A DNA stretch of 64,000 bases from Favolaschia claudopus (taxonomy: Eukaryota > Basidiomycota > Agaricomycetes > Agaricales > Mycenaceae), in assembly GCA_037176885.1 (NCBI GenBank), contig JAWWNJ010000002.1, positions 124,001 through 188,000 of the forward strand, given 5' to 3'. Below are positions 9,979 to 21,665 of this stretch, piece by piece (position 1 is the stretch's first letter; each line of letters opens with the position of its first letter). A model generated the notes under the pieces. That model did no database searches, was not told the origin of the DNA, and saw only the letters and a list, made by a program, of their open reading frames with translations. The position numbers and the translations under genes were made by a program.

Positions 9979-12900
9979 TGAATGAGCTGGGACGTTTTTT
10001 TGCTCGAAATGTGATAGCTAGCTGCTATAGTGCCTCGAGCACAATATTGACTTCTTGAGGAATAGCGCCAGAAGGTCAGTTACGTTTACCGTTATTGCGC
10101 GACCCTTCGAGATTGCGAGGTGCATGAAGTCCGTCGCCCTAGCCTGTCTAGAGTACATCCAAAGTCAATGCATGCGCTTCGCGCGTCAGTGCTGTCCTTC
10201 TCTGTGACCCTGCCGCCCACTATATCGTCAACTTCTCGTGCAAAATCAACGGTTCTGTCGCCTGTTAGGAATCCTCTCCCCGACGGTTCACCGCAAAGAT
10301 CGAGTGGCAGGCGTGTGCGTGTGCTTCGTGTATGTTCGATCCCGGCATGCGTTCCCCACTTCTTTTCGTCAGCCGGGCGAACCAGGATGGCCCAGGTCAA
10401 GAAGCAAAACGACGCAGTCGACTTGCGTGATTCAAATTCCATTCGGAAGACGTATGTACTTTGCAACCCATTGCTGAGGCTAAAAACGCGCTCACTTGAC
10501 TTGAATCACTCATCCAACACGCAACCAAAACCGAAACGCAATCCAATCCATGAATACGATGACAAGACAAGAGTCAAGCCAACAAATGACACATACAAAA
10601 CAAAACTACTCCTCATCATCCCTATCAGTATTACAGGACGTTTTCCTGTTCATGCGATATAAGTATGCTCATCGCCACGAGCCAGAACTCGCGTTTTAGC
10701 TTCAACCCCTCCTCCTCCTCCCCCTCTTCCTGCCGACCACCACCTCCCCCCTGCACCCGCAAACCCTCCAACTCTCGCGCCACCCACCGCTCTCGAAACG
10801 GCTTCTTCGCAACATCATCATCATCATCGTCGACTTGAGGCACGGCAAACCGACGACGAAGAGCGAGGAAGGGGTTGGTTGGTGTTAGCGTTGACCGACG
10901 GAGTGGAGGTCGCGTCGTTGTTGGAAATGTGAATGTGCGCGAGCGGCCGACGCTTGAGAACCGAAGACGTCGAGGCGGTGAGTTTGCGCGATACGTTCAA
11001 TTTCTCGTTCCCCTTCACCTGACTCGAGACCGAGACCGAGACCGGAGAAAGTTCCCCCATGAACGTCGCGGCACTCTTATCGAAAGCCAAAGCTGCGTCG
11101 CGCAACTCAGCAGTCATTGGCGTCCCTGTCCCACCCACATTCTCCTTCTTCTCCTTCCATCGATGCCGCTGCCATCCTGGCTCACCCGTACGCGCTTGAA
11201 GGTATGCATAACCCTGGACCTTAGACTCAGAGAGCCCTCAAAGATTCTTCACCGCAAGCTCATGCGCGGAGCTCGGCGTGGGGGGACGCGTCTTCGTCTT
11301 CGCGGGCAGGCCTCGCGGGTGAAGCGCTCGAATTCGACTCAGTCTGGATGCCGAACTCGACGCGTGTGGGGCTGGGGCTGGAGGGAGCCGAGGCGGGGAA
11401 CGGTGGTGGGGGTCAATATGATACCGAAGCCCTGCAGGCCGAATCGGATGCGGTGACCGAGTGGAGGCAGGCAGGGAGCGAGCTGGCTGGGAAACGGACG
11501 CACGCCTTGGTGGACGAGCGCGCGCGAGACCACGAAGGGACGGCGCCCATTCTTGAATTTAACAGACGGTAAGAACTCCGCCCTTGTCAGAAACGACGCG
11601 GCCGCCAAATTTGACGCGCGAAGTCATGAGCAGCGCCGGGGCGATGGCGCCGCTGCGGGGGATTGCTGTGGACGGAGTTGAGCTCGAATCCACATACTAG
11701 AGACAAAAGGACGACTCACTGATAACCGAGGGCATTTCTGCTGCTGTATGATACTGTAGTTCGAATCAAATTGGCAAGGAGCTGGGACTGTCGTCAGCCA
11801 CTCTCTTGAGATAAGCTGGGGCGGGGATGCGTTCGAATAGCAGACGAAGGCGAACTCGGTGACGCGTCAAACTGGTTCAGGACGCAATCGTAAGTTGAGA
11901 GAGGTATGAGAGAGTTGCCGTCCACGGCGAATGCCAGCGGGAGAATGGCCCCGTTGAGATTTGAGTGTCGACAATCGCGTTGCTGTACGGTGGATGAAGA
12001 CATGGAATCAGTATTACCGCTCTCTGCGTGGACAAGACGCGTAAATGGAGGTGGGACAAGCAAACACGTTGAGTAGCGCGACCGTGACGCGAATTGGTTG
12101 GTTAGGAGTTCTGGCGCGTCGACTCGATCACAGATTTTCTTCTTCTAGACCACTTTTGCGATGCAAATTTTGTGCATGCGTTCAAGTCGAGCGCTGCAGT
12201 ATCTCCAGGTGTAGACTATGACTTGAGACTTCGGACACATTGAAACAACATCGAAACGCTTGAAACTTGATACACGATTTGCAATTGAGGATATCTGGCA
12301 CAGAGGCCAGCAGCAGTACGGTATCAGATTTGAAGTGCGTCCATTTGCGACTTTGGCCACCAGCGACGCGCCGGACGACGCTCGGATTGGCTAGTGAATT
12401 TCCTGGGGAACGAGGACGCCCCAAAAATTGAGAAGATCATCTGATACGGCGACTACAGTCGAAGCCAAGTGGAAGCGCAGCAGAGATATCGGCAAAGAGG
12501 ACAATCAGGAACGTGTTAATTGAGCCAGCGACTGGGGGCACCCTTGCAGTTGTCGGAGTTGAAAGCCGCGAATGAGAGAGTGACTTGGAAGGTCCTTGGA
12601 GGCCGGGAGCAAAAGAAGAGTTGCTCGGATTGATGCGGCAGCCATCTCTTTTGACTTTTCATCGCTTTGATGTGGGTCTAGTTCTTCTTGCCCTTCTCCC
12701 TCTACTTACCTTACTCTTATGACCGTCAGCCCTATCCCAGTCCCCCATACCGTTCGTCGTCGCCGCCGTTCACTAAGCTCATCGCCGCCCCTCCACGACC
12801 CCCGTCTCGACCCGCCTCCCCGGCCCAAAAGCACGCCCGGAGAGCGTCCCCACCCAGCGCCGTCGCCAGAGAAGCCCGCCTCATGGTGACGACGACGCCA

Positions 12901-13116
12901 CAAGTGACCTCGATTTCAACCTCGACACCGAACCAGCCGTCCTAGAAGAGGACGACGACGACGACGAAGAGGAAGTAGAAGAACCAGTAGTAGTAGTAGA
13001 GGCTCAACCCTCCCCCCCGACGAAAAAAAACCCACTCAAAGGGCATCACCATCCTCCAAAAGGGCCTCGCACTCCCAGATCGTCCTACCCGCAGTCTCCC
13101 CATCCGAAACCCCAAA
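9979..13116. other. Largely unassigned 3.1-kb region; possible minus-strand gene
   Basis: No recognisable protein. Minus-strand open stretches that could be exons lie at about 12063-11794, 11640-11568 (MTSRVKFGGRVVSDKGGV), 11138-10880 (MTAELRDAALAFDKSAATFMGEL) and 10840-10630 (acidic DDDDDDV, then KKPFRERWVARELEGLRVQ, Gly/Glu-rich and an end in EFWLVAMSILIS). They may belong to one intron-rich gene, but I could not build a consistent model and do not recognise the product. The stretch 12700-13116 on the plus strand continues the NEP1 frame upstream as an acidic, Pro-rich segment without a usable ATG. 10000-10500 looks non-coding. Confidence 0.3.
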
Positions 13117-14121
13117 ATGGATTCATCCACCAGACTCCCCCCGCCGCCAGCAAACCCTTCCATGCTGCCTGTTCAAGCCCACGTTCCGCGAGCGGGCATT
13201 GCCACCCCGCACCGCCGGCTCTACGTGATCCTCGAGCAAGCCTGTCTCGAGGCCTATCGCATCTCAGGCGGACCCAGCGGCAAGAGCAAGCGCGGTGGCG
13301 CAGAGGGCGAGGTCAAATACACCTTGCTCAACTGCGACGACCACCAGGGCATCCTCGCTAAAACAGGCCGCGACATCGCAGAGGCCCGTCCCGACATCAC
13401 CCACCAGGTTCGTCTTCGCACTCTACTCGTCGCTATAGCTATATATCGATAAAATTCCCCCCAGTGCCTACTGACCCTGCTCGACTCGCCTCTCAACAAG
13501 GCCGGCCTCCTCCAGGTCTACATCCACACCGCCAAAGGCGTCCTCATCGAAATCAACCCCCACGTCCGCATCCCCCGCACCTTCAAACGCTTCAGCGGCC
13601 TCATGGTCCAGCTCCTGCACAAACTCAGCATCCGAGGCGTCAACGGCCCCGAGAAACTCCTCAAAGTCGTCAAAAACCCCGTCACAGACCACCTCCCGCC
13701 CAACACCATCAAGCTCAGTGCGTTTTTCCTCTCCTTCCCTTTCGTTCCTTATCCCGCTCCTTCCATTCCATTCTGTATTGTCATAATCCAATCTCCAATC
13801 TTTAATCTAATACGTATGCATCGCCAGCCCTCTCCGGTGACGCCAAAACACAACGCCTCTCCCAATACCTCCCCACCCTGCCCCAAGACCACTCCATCGC
13901 CGTCTTCGTCGGCGCGATGGCGCGCGGCCGCGACGACTTCGCAGACGCCTATGTAGACGAGAAGATCAGTATCAGCGAATACGCTCTCAGTGCGAGTGTC
14001 GCTTGCGGCAAGGTCTGTCTCTCTTCTTTCTTGTCTTCTCTTAAGCACCGCCTTTACTTACTTACCCATCCAATCCATCTAGTTCTGCTGCGCACTCGAA
14101 GAGCTCTGGGACATCGTCTGA
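13117..14121 (+). CDS. EMG1: NEP1/EMG1, 18S rRNA pseudouridine N1-methyltransferase
   Basis: SPOUT-family methyltransferase of the small-subunit processome; methylates a hypermodified pseudouridine of 18S rRNA in the nucleolus and is needed for 40S biogenesis. Exons 13117-13407, 13465-13717, 13828-14012, 14083-14121; 255 residues. Diagnostic blocks: [101 protein letters not shown], and the C-terminal SAM-binding knot around [15 protein letters not shown] and [26 protein letters not shown] chose ATG 13117 because the same frame upstream has no ATG before a stop. A longer N-terminus through an extra exon upstream (acidic segment 12900-13116) is possible. Confidence 0.95.
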
Positions 14122-14996
14122 TCATGATCTATCCTCTCTCCACACCCCGCACTTACTGCTTACTCACCCTCCGGATCTCATTAATCGTCATTCAACACTG
14201 TCACACTCGCTCATTTACTGCTGCTGCTCATTCATCTGTCCGCTTGTTTGTTTGTTCAACATCTTCATTGCATCGCTGTATCCCTAGACACGCACGCCTT
14301 CAACCGGCGAACAAAATTGTATGTACACTATAGACAACACATCATCGTCATAACCTACCTACCTACTTACCCACCAACCTACTCTTGTTCCACACCACAC
14401 ACCACACCGCCGCCACGCCACATGCACTACCCCTTCTTACTCCGTCCCCTCCTTCCTTCCGCCCCACCACCCCCCATTCTCCCCGGGTCCCGACGCCCCG
14501 CGTCAGCCCTTCGCAACTCAACTTGCGATTTCCCATTTCCGACTCACCTCCAATCCCTTTTCATGATCACACCTCCCCCCCGCCCCGCCCCGCGCCCCTG
14601 TAGTGTACATACGGTAAATTATAATAATGACTCGCATTGGTGCTCAGTATAGCTGGATTTCTATAAAACATAAACGGATTACTTGCGCGCGCTGTCCAGA
14701 CTCCACAGCAGAATATCGGGGGGCCACGAACTTCAACTATATTCCTTCATGGAGACTGCGGAGTGTATATATATGCAGGCGGTTTTGTGTGTGTATGCAA
14801 AAATTAACGGTATTCCATATCCATGTAAGTACAGAAGAAAAATCGACGAGTCCATCTCATATGATCATGTCCGTGAGCCCTCACTCTGCCTATGACAAAC
14901 AGGACACCCATGGTCCAACTGAGACCTTACTATCGACTCGCTACAACGCAAAGCAGAAAGAATCAGTTCTCATCTACAACACCCCACAAAACGCAC
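14122..14996. other. Intergenic between convergent NEP1 and VPS41
   Basis: Holds the 3' ends of two convergent genes. It is pyrimidine-rich on the plus strand (14380-14600) with short CCTACCTACC-like runs. I see no gene, RNA or mobile element. Confidence 0.5.
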
Positions 14997-17900
14997 TCAC
15001 AAAGCAATCTTCCCACTCAACCCCCTCCCCAAAGTATCCCCCATCCCGAACCCCACATCACGCAACGCCGGGTCCGGCTGCTCAGGGACGTGCTCGCCTC
15101 CACTCGTGCATTTCGCATGCACCATATGGCGGCATAAAAACATGATCACCAGCGTCTGTGGTGTTTCCAGCAGCGCTCGTGAACATATCGGACACGTCGT
15201 TTTGCCTGGTGGAGAACAAACATCAGCAATCTTGACTCCCGATAAATGAAGATAAATGATTGAATGAGTGAAGAAGAAAAAACAAACCAGTCAAGAAAAA
15301 CCCCCCTGTCTGGTCCCTCTGCAACTTCCTCGCAAAATCCGAGCTATCTCCATTCAAAATCGTCTGACACCCTTCAAGTAAGGATATCTGCAGATGAAAG
15401 TCCTGCAGAATCTTGACAAGCGCCTCCTGAAGCCCAGGAATCTCCAGCCCGTTTTTGATTCGCCGAATGAGACGCAGTGGACTGATTTCGGCGCCGACGT
15501 TCTCGAGTAGCCCACGTATGAATGCTGTTGTAAAGTCTCAGTAAGAGTGATATGGAACGCCGAGCTCGCAGGCCAACGTACTCGGCCGAGTCTCCGAATA
15601 CTTCAACAGGTCCTCCCAAAGATCGTCGTCGTTCTGCTCTTTGGCAAAGTCAATCGCCTGTTGCCGAGCGTCAGCGAACCACCGAACAACAAAAGAAAAC
15701 CACAAGTGCGTATTATGCATACCCGGTTCACATCCCCCAACCGCTCGATAATGAGCGTCAGCGCCTGCTTATTGTTCCCCATACGCCCTAACAGGAACAC
15801 CATCTCCGGTACAAGACCCCTCTCGTCGCAGACTTTATAAGCCTACAAAACCAACCAAATCAAGCTCACATCAATACCCATTGTTTCCGCAGATATCAAC
15901 TTCAACTTACATTCTCCAAATTATAGTCGTTGCTCGCTCGTAAGAAATCGATCAACCGACCCGTAGCAAACTCAGCATAGAGTTTGATCTGCGAAAACGA
16001 ATCAGATGAGGGGAAACACGCTGTATGTATGGGCGGCCGTACCTGCATATCCGCAAACGGCGAAACCATATGAGGCTCCTTATCCATCAACGCATCCAGA
16101 TACAAAAACAGAAAGTACGGCCGACTCTGCAACTGCTGCACCACACGTCCCACCTACAAAAAAAAACATACTCAATCTCAACCTCATTCATCAAAACCAC
16201 GCAAAACGAAAATCGCACCCACCGGTATAGAATGTATATGATCCACCAGGAGCGCGATAGCCTGACTCTTCTCCGCCGCCTGCCCATCCTGCCTCCTCTT
16301 CTCCATCAACTCATGGTCAAACTCCACAAGCAACAACGCCTGGTCCTGCACATCCGTGAACAGATTATAGTCCCGTATCAAATCGAACACAGCCGGTCGT
16401 CGCAGACGCAGGAAGTATGTTAATGCCTTGCCGTGTTGCCGGTTCGCTATGTACCTAAACCAGCCAGCCAGCTTCAGCTCTATGTCCAAAATGTGCAAAA
16501 GGCTTACAATTCCGCAAGACACTCCATCAAAACTACCGTATCCGACGGAGCGGGAGCAGACGCAGCGAGGTTGGAAGACGACGCGCTTCGATCCAAGTCC
16601 GCTAGGACAGCCACGATGACGGCGGAGATGTCGTAGATGTCCTTTGGCCATTCTTTGATTGTCTGAAGCAGAGACTACCAGAAGACATATTAGCCTTAAC
16701 CATAGCACGATCCAATAATAGATGCCGAAGAAATAACCCACCCTTCTATCATGCGCAAGGAAATACGCCAGTATCATCTCGTAGACGAGGTGGTCCAATT
16801 GCGGCGCGTCAGTCGGGACGTATGGGATTATGGCCTTGAGAGAAGAAATTGAATTGAATCGAACAAGACTAATGAGTTCCGCCTATTCTGAAGAAGAGAA
16901 TAAATACAACACACCTGCAGCTGCTTCTGCTGCTGGAAAAGAAAGATCCACTTTTCCCAGCGCTTGACATCGTGCCCGCAAACCTTGGGAGTCAGTCTCG
17001 CAGCGTTCACGAATTCCCCTTTCGCGCCAATGAGCCCATACTCGATATGACGATAACAGAATCATACCGTCGTTCACAAGATGCTGAATATACCGCTGGC
17101 CAATCTCAACGGCACTCACTTCATCTTGTCCGTGTCCGCGTCCGCCGTCGTCCGCCTCCAACCGCTCCACCTCCGCCAGCGCCTCCTCATACCGCTTCCG
17201 CTCCACCAGCCACGCAATATGGTCTCTTCGATCGCGCCGCTTCACAACGACGATATCCCGCGGACTCAACACGACATAACATCGTCCGTCGTCTCCCCCT
17301 GTTACATCTCCATTGCCCACCCCCGCGAGCACATAATCATTACACCCCCAAGACTGGAAGTTCGTCAGACTAATCGCGTCGGCCGCGAGCTCCGCCCCCG
17401 CAGGGGAGATAATCCGCAGCTCCGGGCGTTCGGCCGCTTTCCTTGCCTGTTTGGCGCGGTCCTCGGTCATCTCGTCGAGGAAGGACGTGTCGGGGGGTGT
17501 ATACGCGAGCAGGAGGAAGCATGTTAGCGATTTGGTGGTGTCAGATGGGGTTGGGGCCATGGGGTGGGGGACGAGGCCTGCGATCATGCAGTCTACCTTG
17601 AGGACGAGGGTGATTTCCGCGAGGAGGGGAGGGAGGTTGGCGGTGGCGGGAGAGGTGTTGTTGCGTGGTCTAGCGCGTATACGAGCGACCTTGATATGGT
17701 CGGCCCATGCGATAAGCAGAGTCGAGTCGTCTTGCCAATGCAGCGTGCATTTGAAGAGATCTGCTCGTGGACTGTCTGGCGGCCGGTCGATGAATGTTAT
17801 GCGCGTCTGGGAAACAGTATCGTAGATCTTGACTCCCTGGATTATATATAATTTAGAGAACATCAAGTCAACAAATGATTAGGTACGCACAAGGTCGTTT

Positions 17901-18675
17901 GCCCAAGCGATGAGGTGTCCCCGCCACCGTGTCTGCCAAATAGGTCCCTCACCCTGATGCAGAATAGTTTCCTTATGCCCCAGCCACCCTTTCTCGTGCA
18001 TGACGAGATTACCGGCCATCCCACCACAAACGAACGCGCGCGTTGCGCGTTTGGCAAAGTGGGGTTCCAAGGCAATTGTGCGCATGGGACGCTTGAGGTC
18101 AAACGCGTATGATTCGGACTGGGACTGGATAACGACCTGTCCTGAGTGAAGGAGCTTGAATCAGGCGAGAGTGAGAGGTCGGGGAGCTCACCATCAATTG
18201 AAGCGGTCGCGACATACTCGGCGGTCTCGTCCATTGAAATATCGACGATCGAGGCCATGTGCGGCTTGTAGGACTTGACTCTGTGGCCCGCGAGGTCGAG
18301 TATATGCAGCATGCCTCCATGGGTGCCCATAGCCTTGAGTCCAAGTCAGTTGAACGAGCATAAGTTGGGGAGAAGACCGAGAACCATGAGTGACTTTGCA
18401 ATGCACAGCGCAGACGCAGAGTCCTTCTTGAGCAAGTCGGGGAGTGCGCCCCCAATGCGCTCGTACTTCAACGCCGGTTCCTCGTCTTCCTCTTCCTCTT
18501 CGTCGCCGTCATCGTCTTCCTCCTCGCTCTCCGTCTCCTCCTCTTCCGACGACTGTGGCCCACTCTTTATGCTTGCATTCCGCTCAGGCTCTTCAGTCTT
18601 CTCCGTCTCCTCTAGTGGTTCTTGGGTATGAGGGACGTCTCCATTTTCTTGAGCAACTATAGCCGCGTCTTGCAT
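14997..18675 (-). CDS. VPS41: VPS41, HOPS tethering-complex subunit
   Basis: Vacuolar fusion and AP-3 pathway protein of the HOPS complex. Fourteen exons spliced by eye: 18675-18385, 18333-18192, 18141-17891, 17836-17078, 17040-16915, 16834-16742, 16674-16508, 16454-16223, 16153-16043, 15988-15911, 15842-15723, 15657-15582, 15524-15288, 15205-14997; 963 residues. Residues 20-75 are very acidic (Glu/Asp runs with Ser). The beta-propeller follows (GTHGGMLHILDLAGHRVKSYKPH, KGWLGHKETILHQGEGPIW). The alpha-solenoid shows LVYEMILAYFLAHD, LRLRRPAVFDLIRDYNLF, LLGRMGNNKQALTLI and AIDFAKEQNDDDLWEDLLKYS. The C-terminal RING-like finger is CPICSRALL...FLCRHMVHAKC. One intron (17077-17041) is only 37 nt. 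The gene is intact. Confidence 0.95.
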
Positions 18676-19447
18676 AAGTGCATGAGAGTGCCGCGCTAAT
18701 TCCAGAAATGGAAGCCTCGGGTTTTCCGTAAGCCCTTTGCACTTACTCTAGATCTATGTCTTCAACTTGTCATCAACGTTGCCTGGCTCACTATTGTTAT
18801 TCGAACGACCTTCAGTTTATCTCTCGCTATCGCATAACGGCTCGCCATCTTAGGGCTTCAACCAACAACTTGTCCAAAGAGCTCTCCTTCCCTGTATTTG
18901 TATCAACGACGATTTCGAAGAGACTGGCGCATGATGAAATGCAGCTCAGGATGCTCAGACATGCTTCATCTGTCGCGCAAATGCCGACCGCCCACTCGTT
19001 GCGGCTACAGAAACTGCCATCATGCACACTTTAGTACCACCAAAGAAATCCTCAGTACTCCAACAGTAAACCGGGTTCTAGTAGCGGCATTCGTCTACAA
19101 GGCCACACATGCTTTTAATGGGTGCCGATCAGCCTTCTCCTCACCTCGTCATTCTCTGGGCTCAACCCGCAACGACGAATGCGTTTTAGAATGCCCCGAC
19201 TCTGCCGCTTGTGATGAAGATATCATCTTATTATCGTGGATATGTTATAACATTTGAAACAAGTACTCAAGTCGCCGGGCGGATACTGGATCTATCCCAG
19301 CGATAAAACATGACTTTCACAACGCAAATCAACACACTCTCTGCGCTACACCCGAGTAAGGTATCTTTCCACCGTCTCTGTAACTCTCGAATCCACCTTC
19401 CCCAAAATACCCACCAACTCATCCCTAATCACAAAAAAAAAGAAAAA
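18676..19447. other. Intergenic upstream of VPS41 and downstream of the first SDR
   Basis: Contains the VPS41 upstream region and the 3' flank of the minus-strand SDR. Short open stretches exist on the plus strand but have no recognisable protein and no spliceable continuation. Nothing further seen. Confidence 0.45.
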
Positions 19448-20719
19448 TCAATCCCCACCAAGCACCCAAAATTTCACCAAAGAAAACACCCACCACGACC
19501 TCCTCTCAACCTCACGCCCAACCGGACTCAAAACCAAATCGCCGACCTCCTTGATCTTAAAACTGGAGGTATACTCCCCGCGCAGCCTATCCGGCTCTTC
19601 CTGATGTGCCAGCGCCGTCCACACAATCCTGCGACTCCCCACCTCAGACGAAAACGCCAACGCCGACTCCATGAGCCAATCCCTAATCACCCTCACGCCA
19701 GACGATTCGCGCCTGAGTTCCGAGTAGCAGAACCCCGGATCGACTGCGGAGACGATGAGGGGGGTGGACGGGGGGATGTGGGCATTGAGCGCGCGGACGA
19801 AGAAGACGTTGAAGACTGTGAATGAAATCGAAGGAATCACTCGTCATGAGCCAACGAAGCAAAGCCCAACTTGACAATGACAAGAGCCTACATACGCTTT
19901 GTGAGTTCATATCGATCCTGCATATTCCTGGAAGGAAGCACGTTAAATTAACTGCACGCTCCCCTGCCAATAGCAGGCAAACGACAACATACTTGGGATT
20001 CTTGCAGTATTCAGCCCCCCCAAGCGTCTTGAGAATCTCTGGATCTTCAGCGACATCCCGACTGAACTTCACAAAGTAATGCATATCGGACGAAACAACC
20101 ACGATCCTCGGAACCGTGGCATGCTGCTTCGCCGTCCTGATCATAATGGGCAGCAGGAGAAGCGCCAGAAGCGAGGTAGAGAGGTGATTGACTTGAAGAC
20201 TAGTCGGCATTGTATGTGTGTTCAGTTCATATGAGTTGAATCGCTGAAAAACAGAGCACGACGCACGACATGTCCCAGCCATCCTTAGTCGCCGTATACT
20301 CAAACGACCGCATCGCAGCATTCTCAACGAGTATATCCAACCGCCCCCCATCCCGCTCAAACCTATCCGCAAACTCTCTGACGGAAGAAAATTCAGCCAG
20401 GTCGATAAGCCACAACTCCGCCCTCGAATATCCAATCTCAGATTTCAATCCTCAAAGCGAAGCCGCTAAATTAGCGCCTCAAAGATGCCGAAAAAAATGC
20501 CTTACTTTCCACGGCGGCTTGCCCCTTGCTCTGACTCCTACAAGCCATAATAATCCTCCCCGCACCCATCCCCGCAAAATGCTTCGTCGCCTCAAACCCA
20601 AGTCCCGTATTCGCCCCCACCACCACGACCGTCTTCCCCGTCAAATCGACTCTGAAGCTTGAGACAGGCGGCTGCTTGCTGCGCTGGTCGGCGATGAAAG
20701 AAAGGACTGAGACTTTCAT
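19448..20719 (-). CDS. Short-chain dehydrogenase/reductase (retinol-dehydrogenase-like)
   Basis: NAD(P)-dependent oxidoreductase of the classical SDR family; substrate unknown. Exons 20719-20506, 20450-20267, 20199-19993, 19927-19896, 19815-19448; 334 residues. The Rossmann glycine motif is TVVVVGANTGLGFEAT (residues ~28-43). The structural NNAG-equivalent is ENAAM; LQVNHLSTSLLAL and IVVVSSDMHYFV follow. The active-site Y-x3-K is YELTK, coded mainly by a 32-nt micro-exon. The PGFCYSEL block matches the usual PG motif. It runs antisense to VPS41's far side with no shared promoter. Intact. A fungal family member acting on aldehydes, ketones or sterols cannot be narrowed further from sequence. 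Confidence 0.88.
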
Positions 20720-21665
20720 TATGGTGGCGGTTTAGATTTGAGGTTCCCGGGAAGCTGCCTGAGAGGTGAAGTAGGTGAAGCCCGCATCGTACATTTTGTA
20801 CGAAGCGGAAGAGCGGAAAGGCTGTTGACAAAAAAAGCGTTGACCAACTTACTTGGTACCAAATATGGGAATTCGGGCAATAAGCAGCGAGAAATAGCGA
20901 GGAGCTGTCAGAGAGGCAAGCAACTGGATTGGACTGCTCCTGGAAAATCACCTACGATTTCACTAAATGAATACCTCGTTGGGCAAAGTACCTCACCTCA
21001 GCTCGGCACCTTACCCGCGCATGCGTAGTCCTAAAATTCAAGTTTCCCAATTCGAGTTTTTGCATTCAGCCAATTTCAGCGTCGTCGAAATACTTACTTA
21101 CCAACCACCTCACACCCTCTTAAATTCTCTTCCTCCTCAAATCATCGAATCAGTTATCCATCCACTCAGCTCCACGCAGTAAATATCATACATCTCGCTC
21201 CCATCCCATTCGAATTCAAACTCAACTCGGGGCTGAGATGGTAATATGTATCATACAATAGCAACGCAAACATAACCAGCTGTACCATACGAACGTCAAA
21301 GGCGATGTAACATAGCATAGGAGAAAACGAGACAGAAAACGAGCGGAGGGTGTGTGTGTGTGGGTCTGAGTCTGTCGTCGAACGTCATCGGGGGCGAAAG
21401 CCGACTGACTACACCATAAAGCTCGCATGCCGGTAACGCACTTGCAGCTTTGTTTGTCGTCTCCGCGGCGTACCAAAATCCAAGTGCAATGCCGCCGACA
21501 CACGCTTTCCTCGTGCATCGACCTTTGTCCCCAGTGCGTGCGACAGAAAAAGTCATGACGTGCGTAAAGAAAGAGTTTCGTTTGATTCGTATAATACTTG
21601 ATGTTGATCGACGTGGACATGGGATTATTGGGACGAAGAGGGCGAGTGGGGGAAGGGAACAAGCG
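20720..21665. other. Intergenic: SDR upstream and ATG18 3' region
   Basis: The 3' part (21220-21665) is downstream of the ATG18 stop and includes a short TG run (about 21348-21364). An open stretch continuing past the ATG18 stop is only intron and 3'-flank read-through. No gene recognised. Confidence 0.5.
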
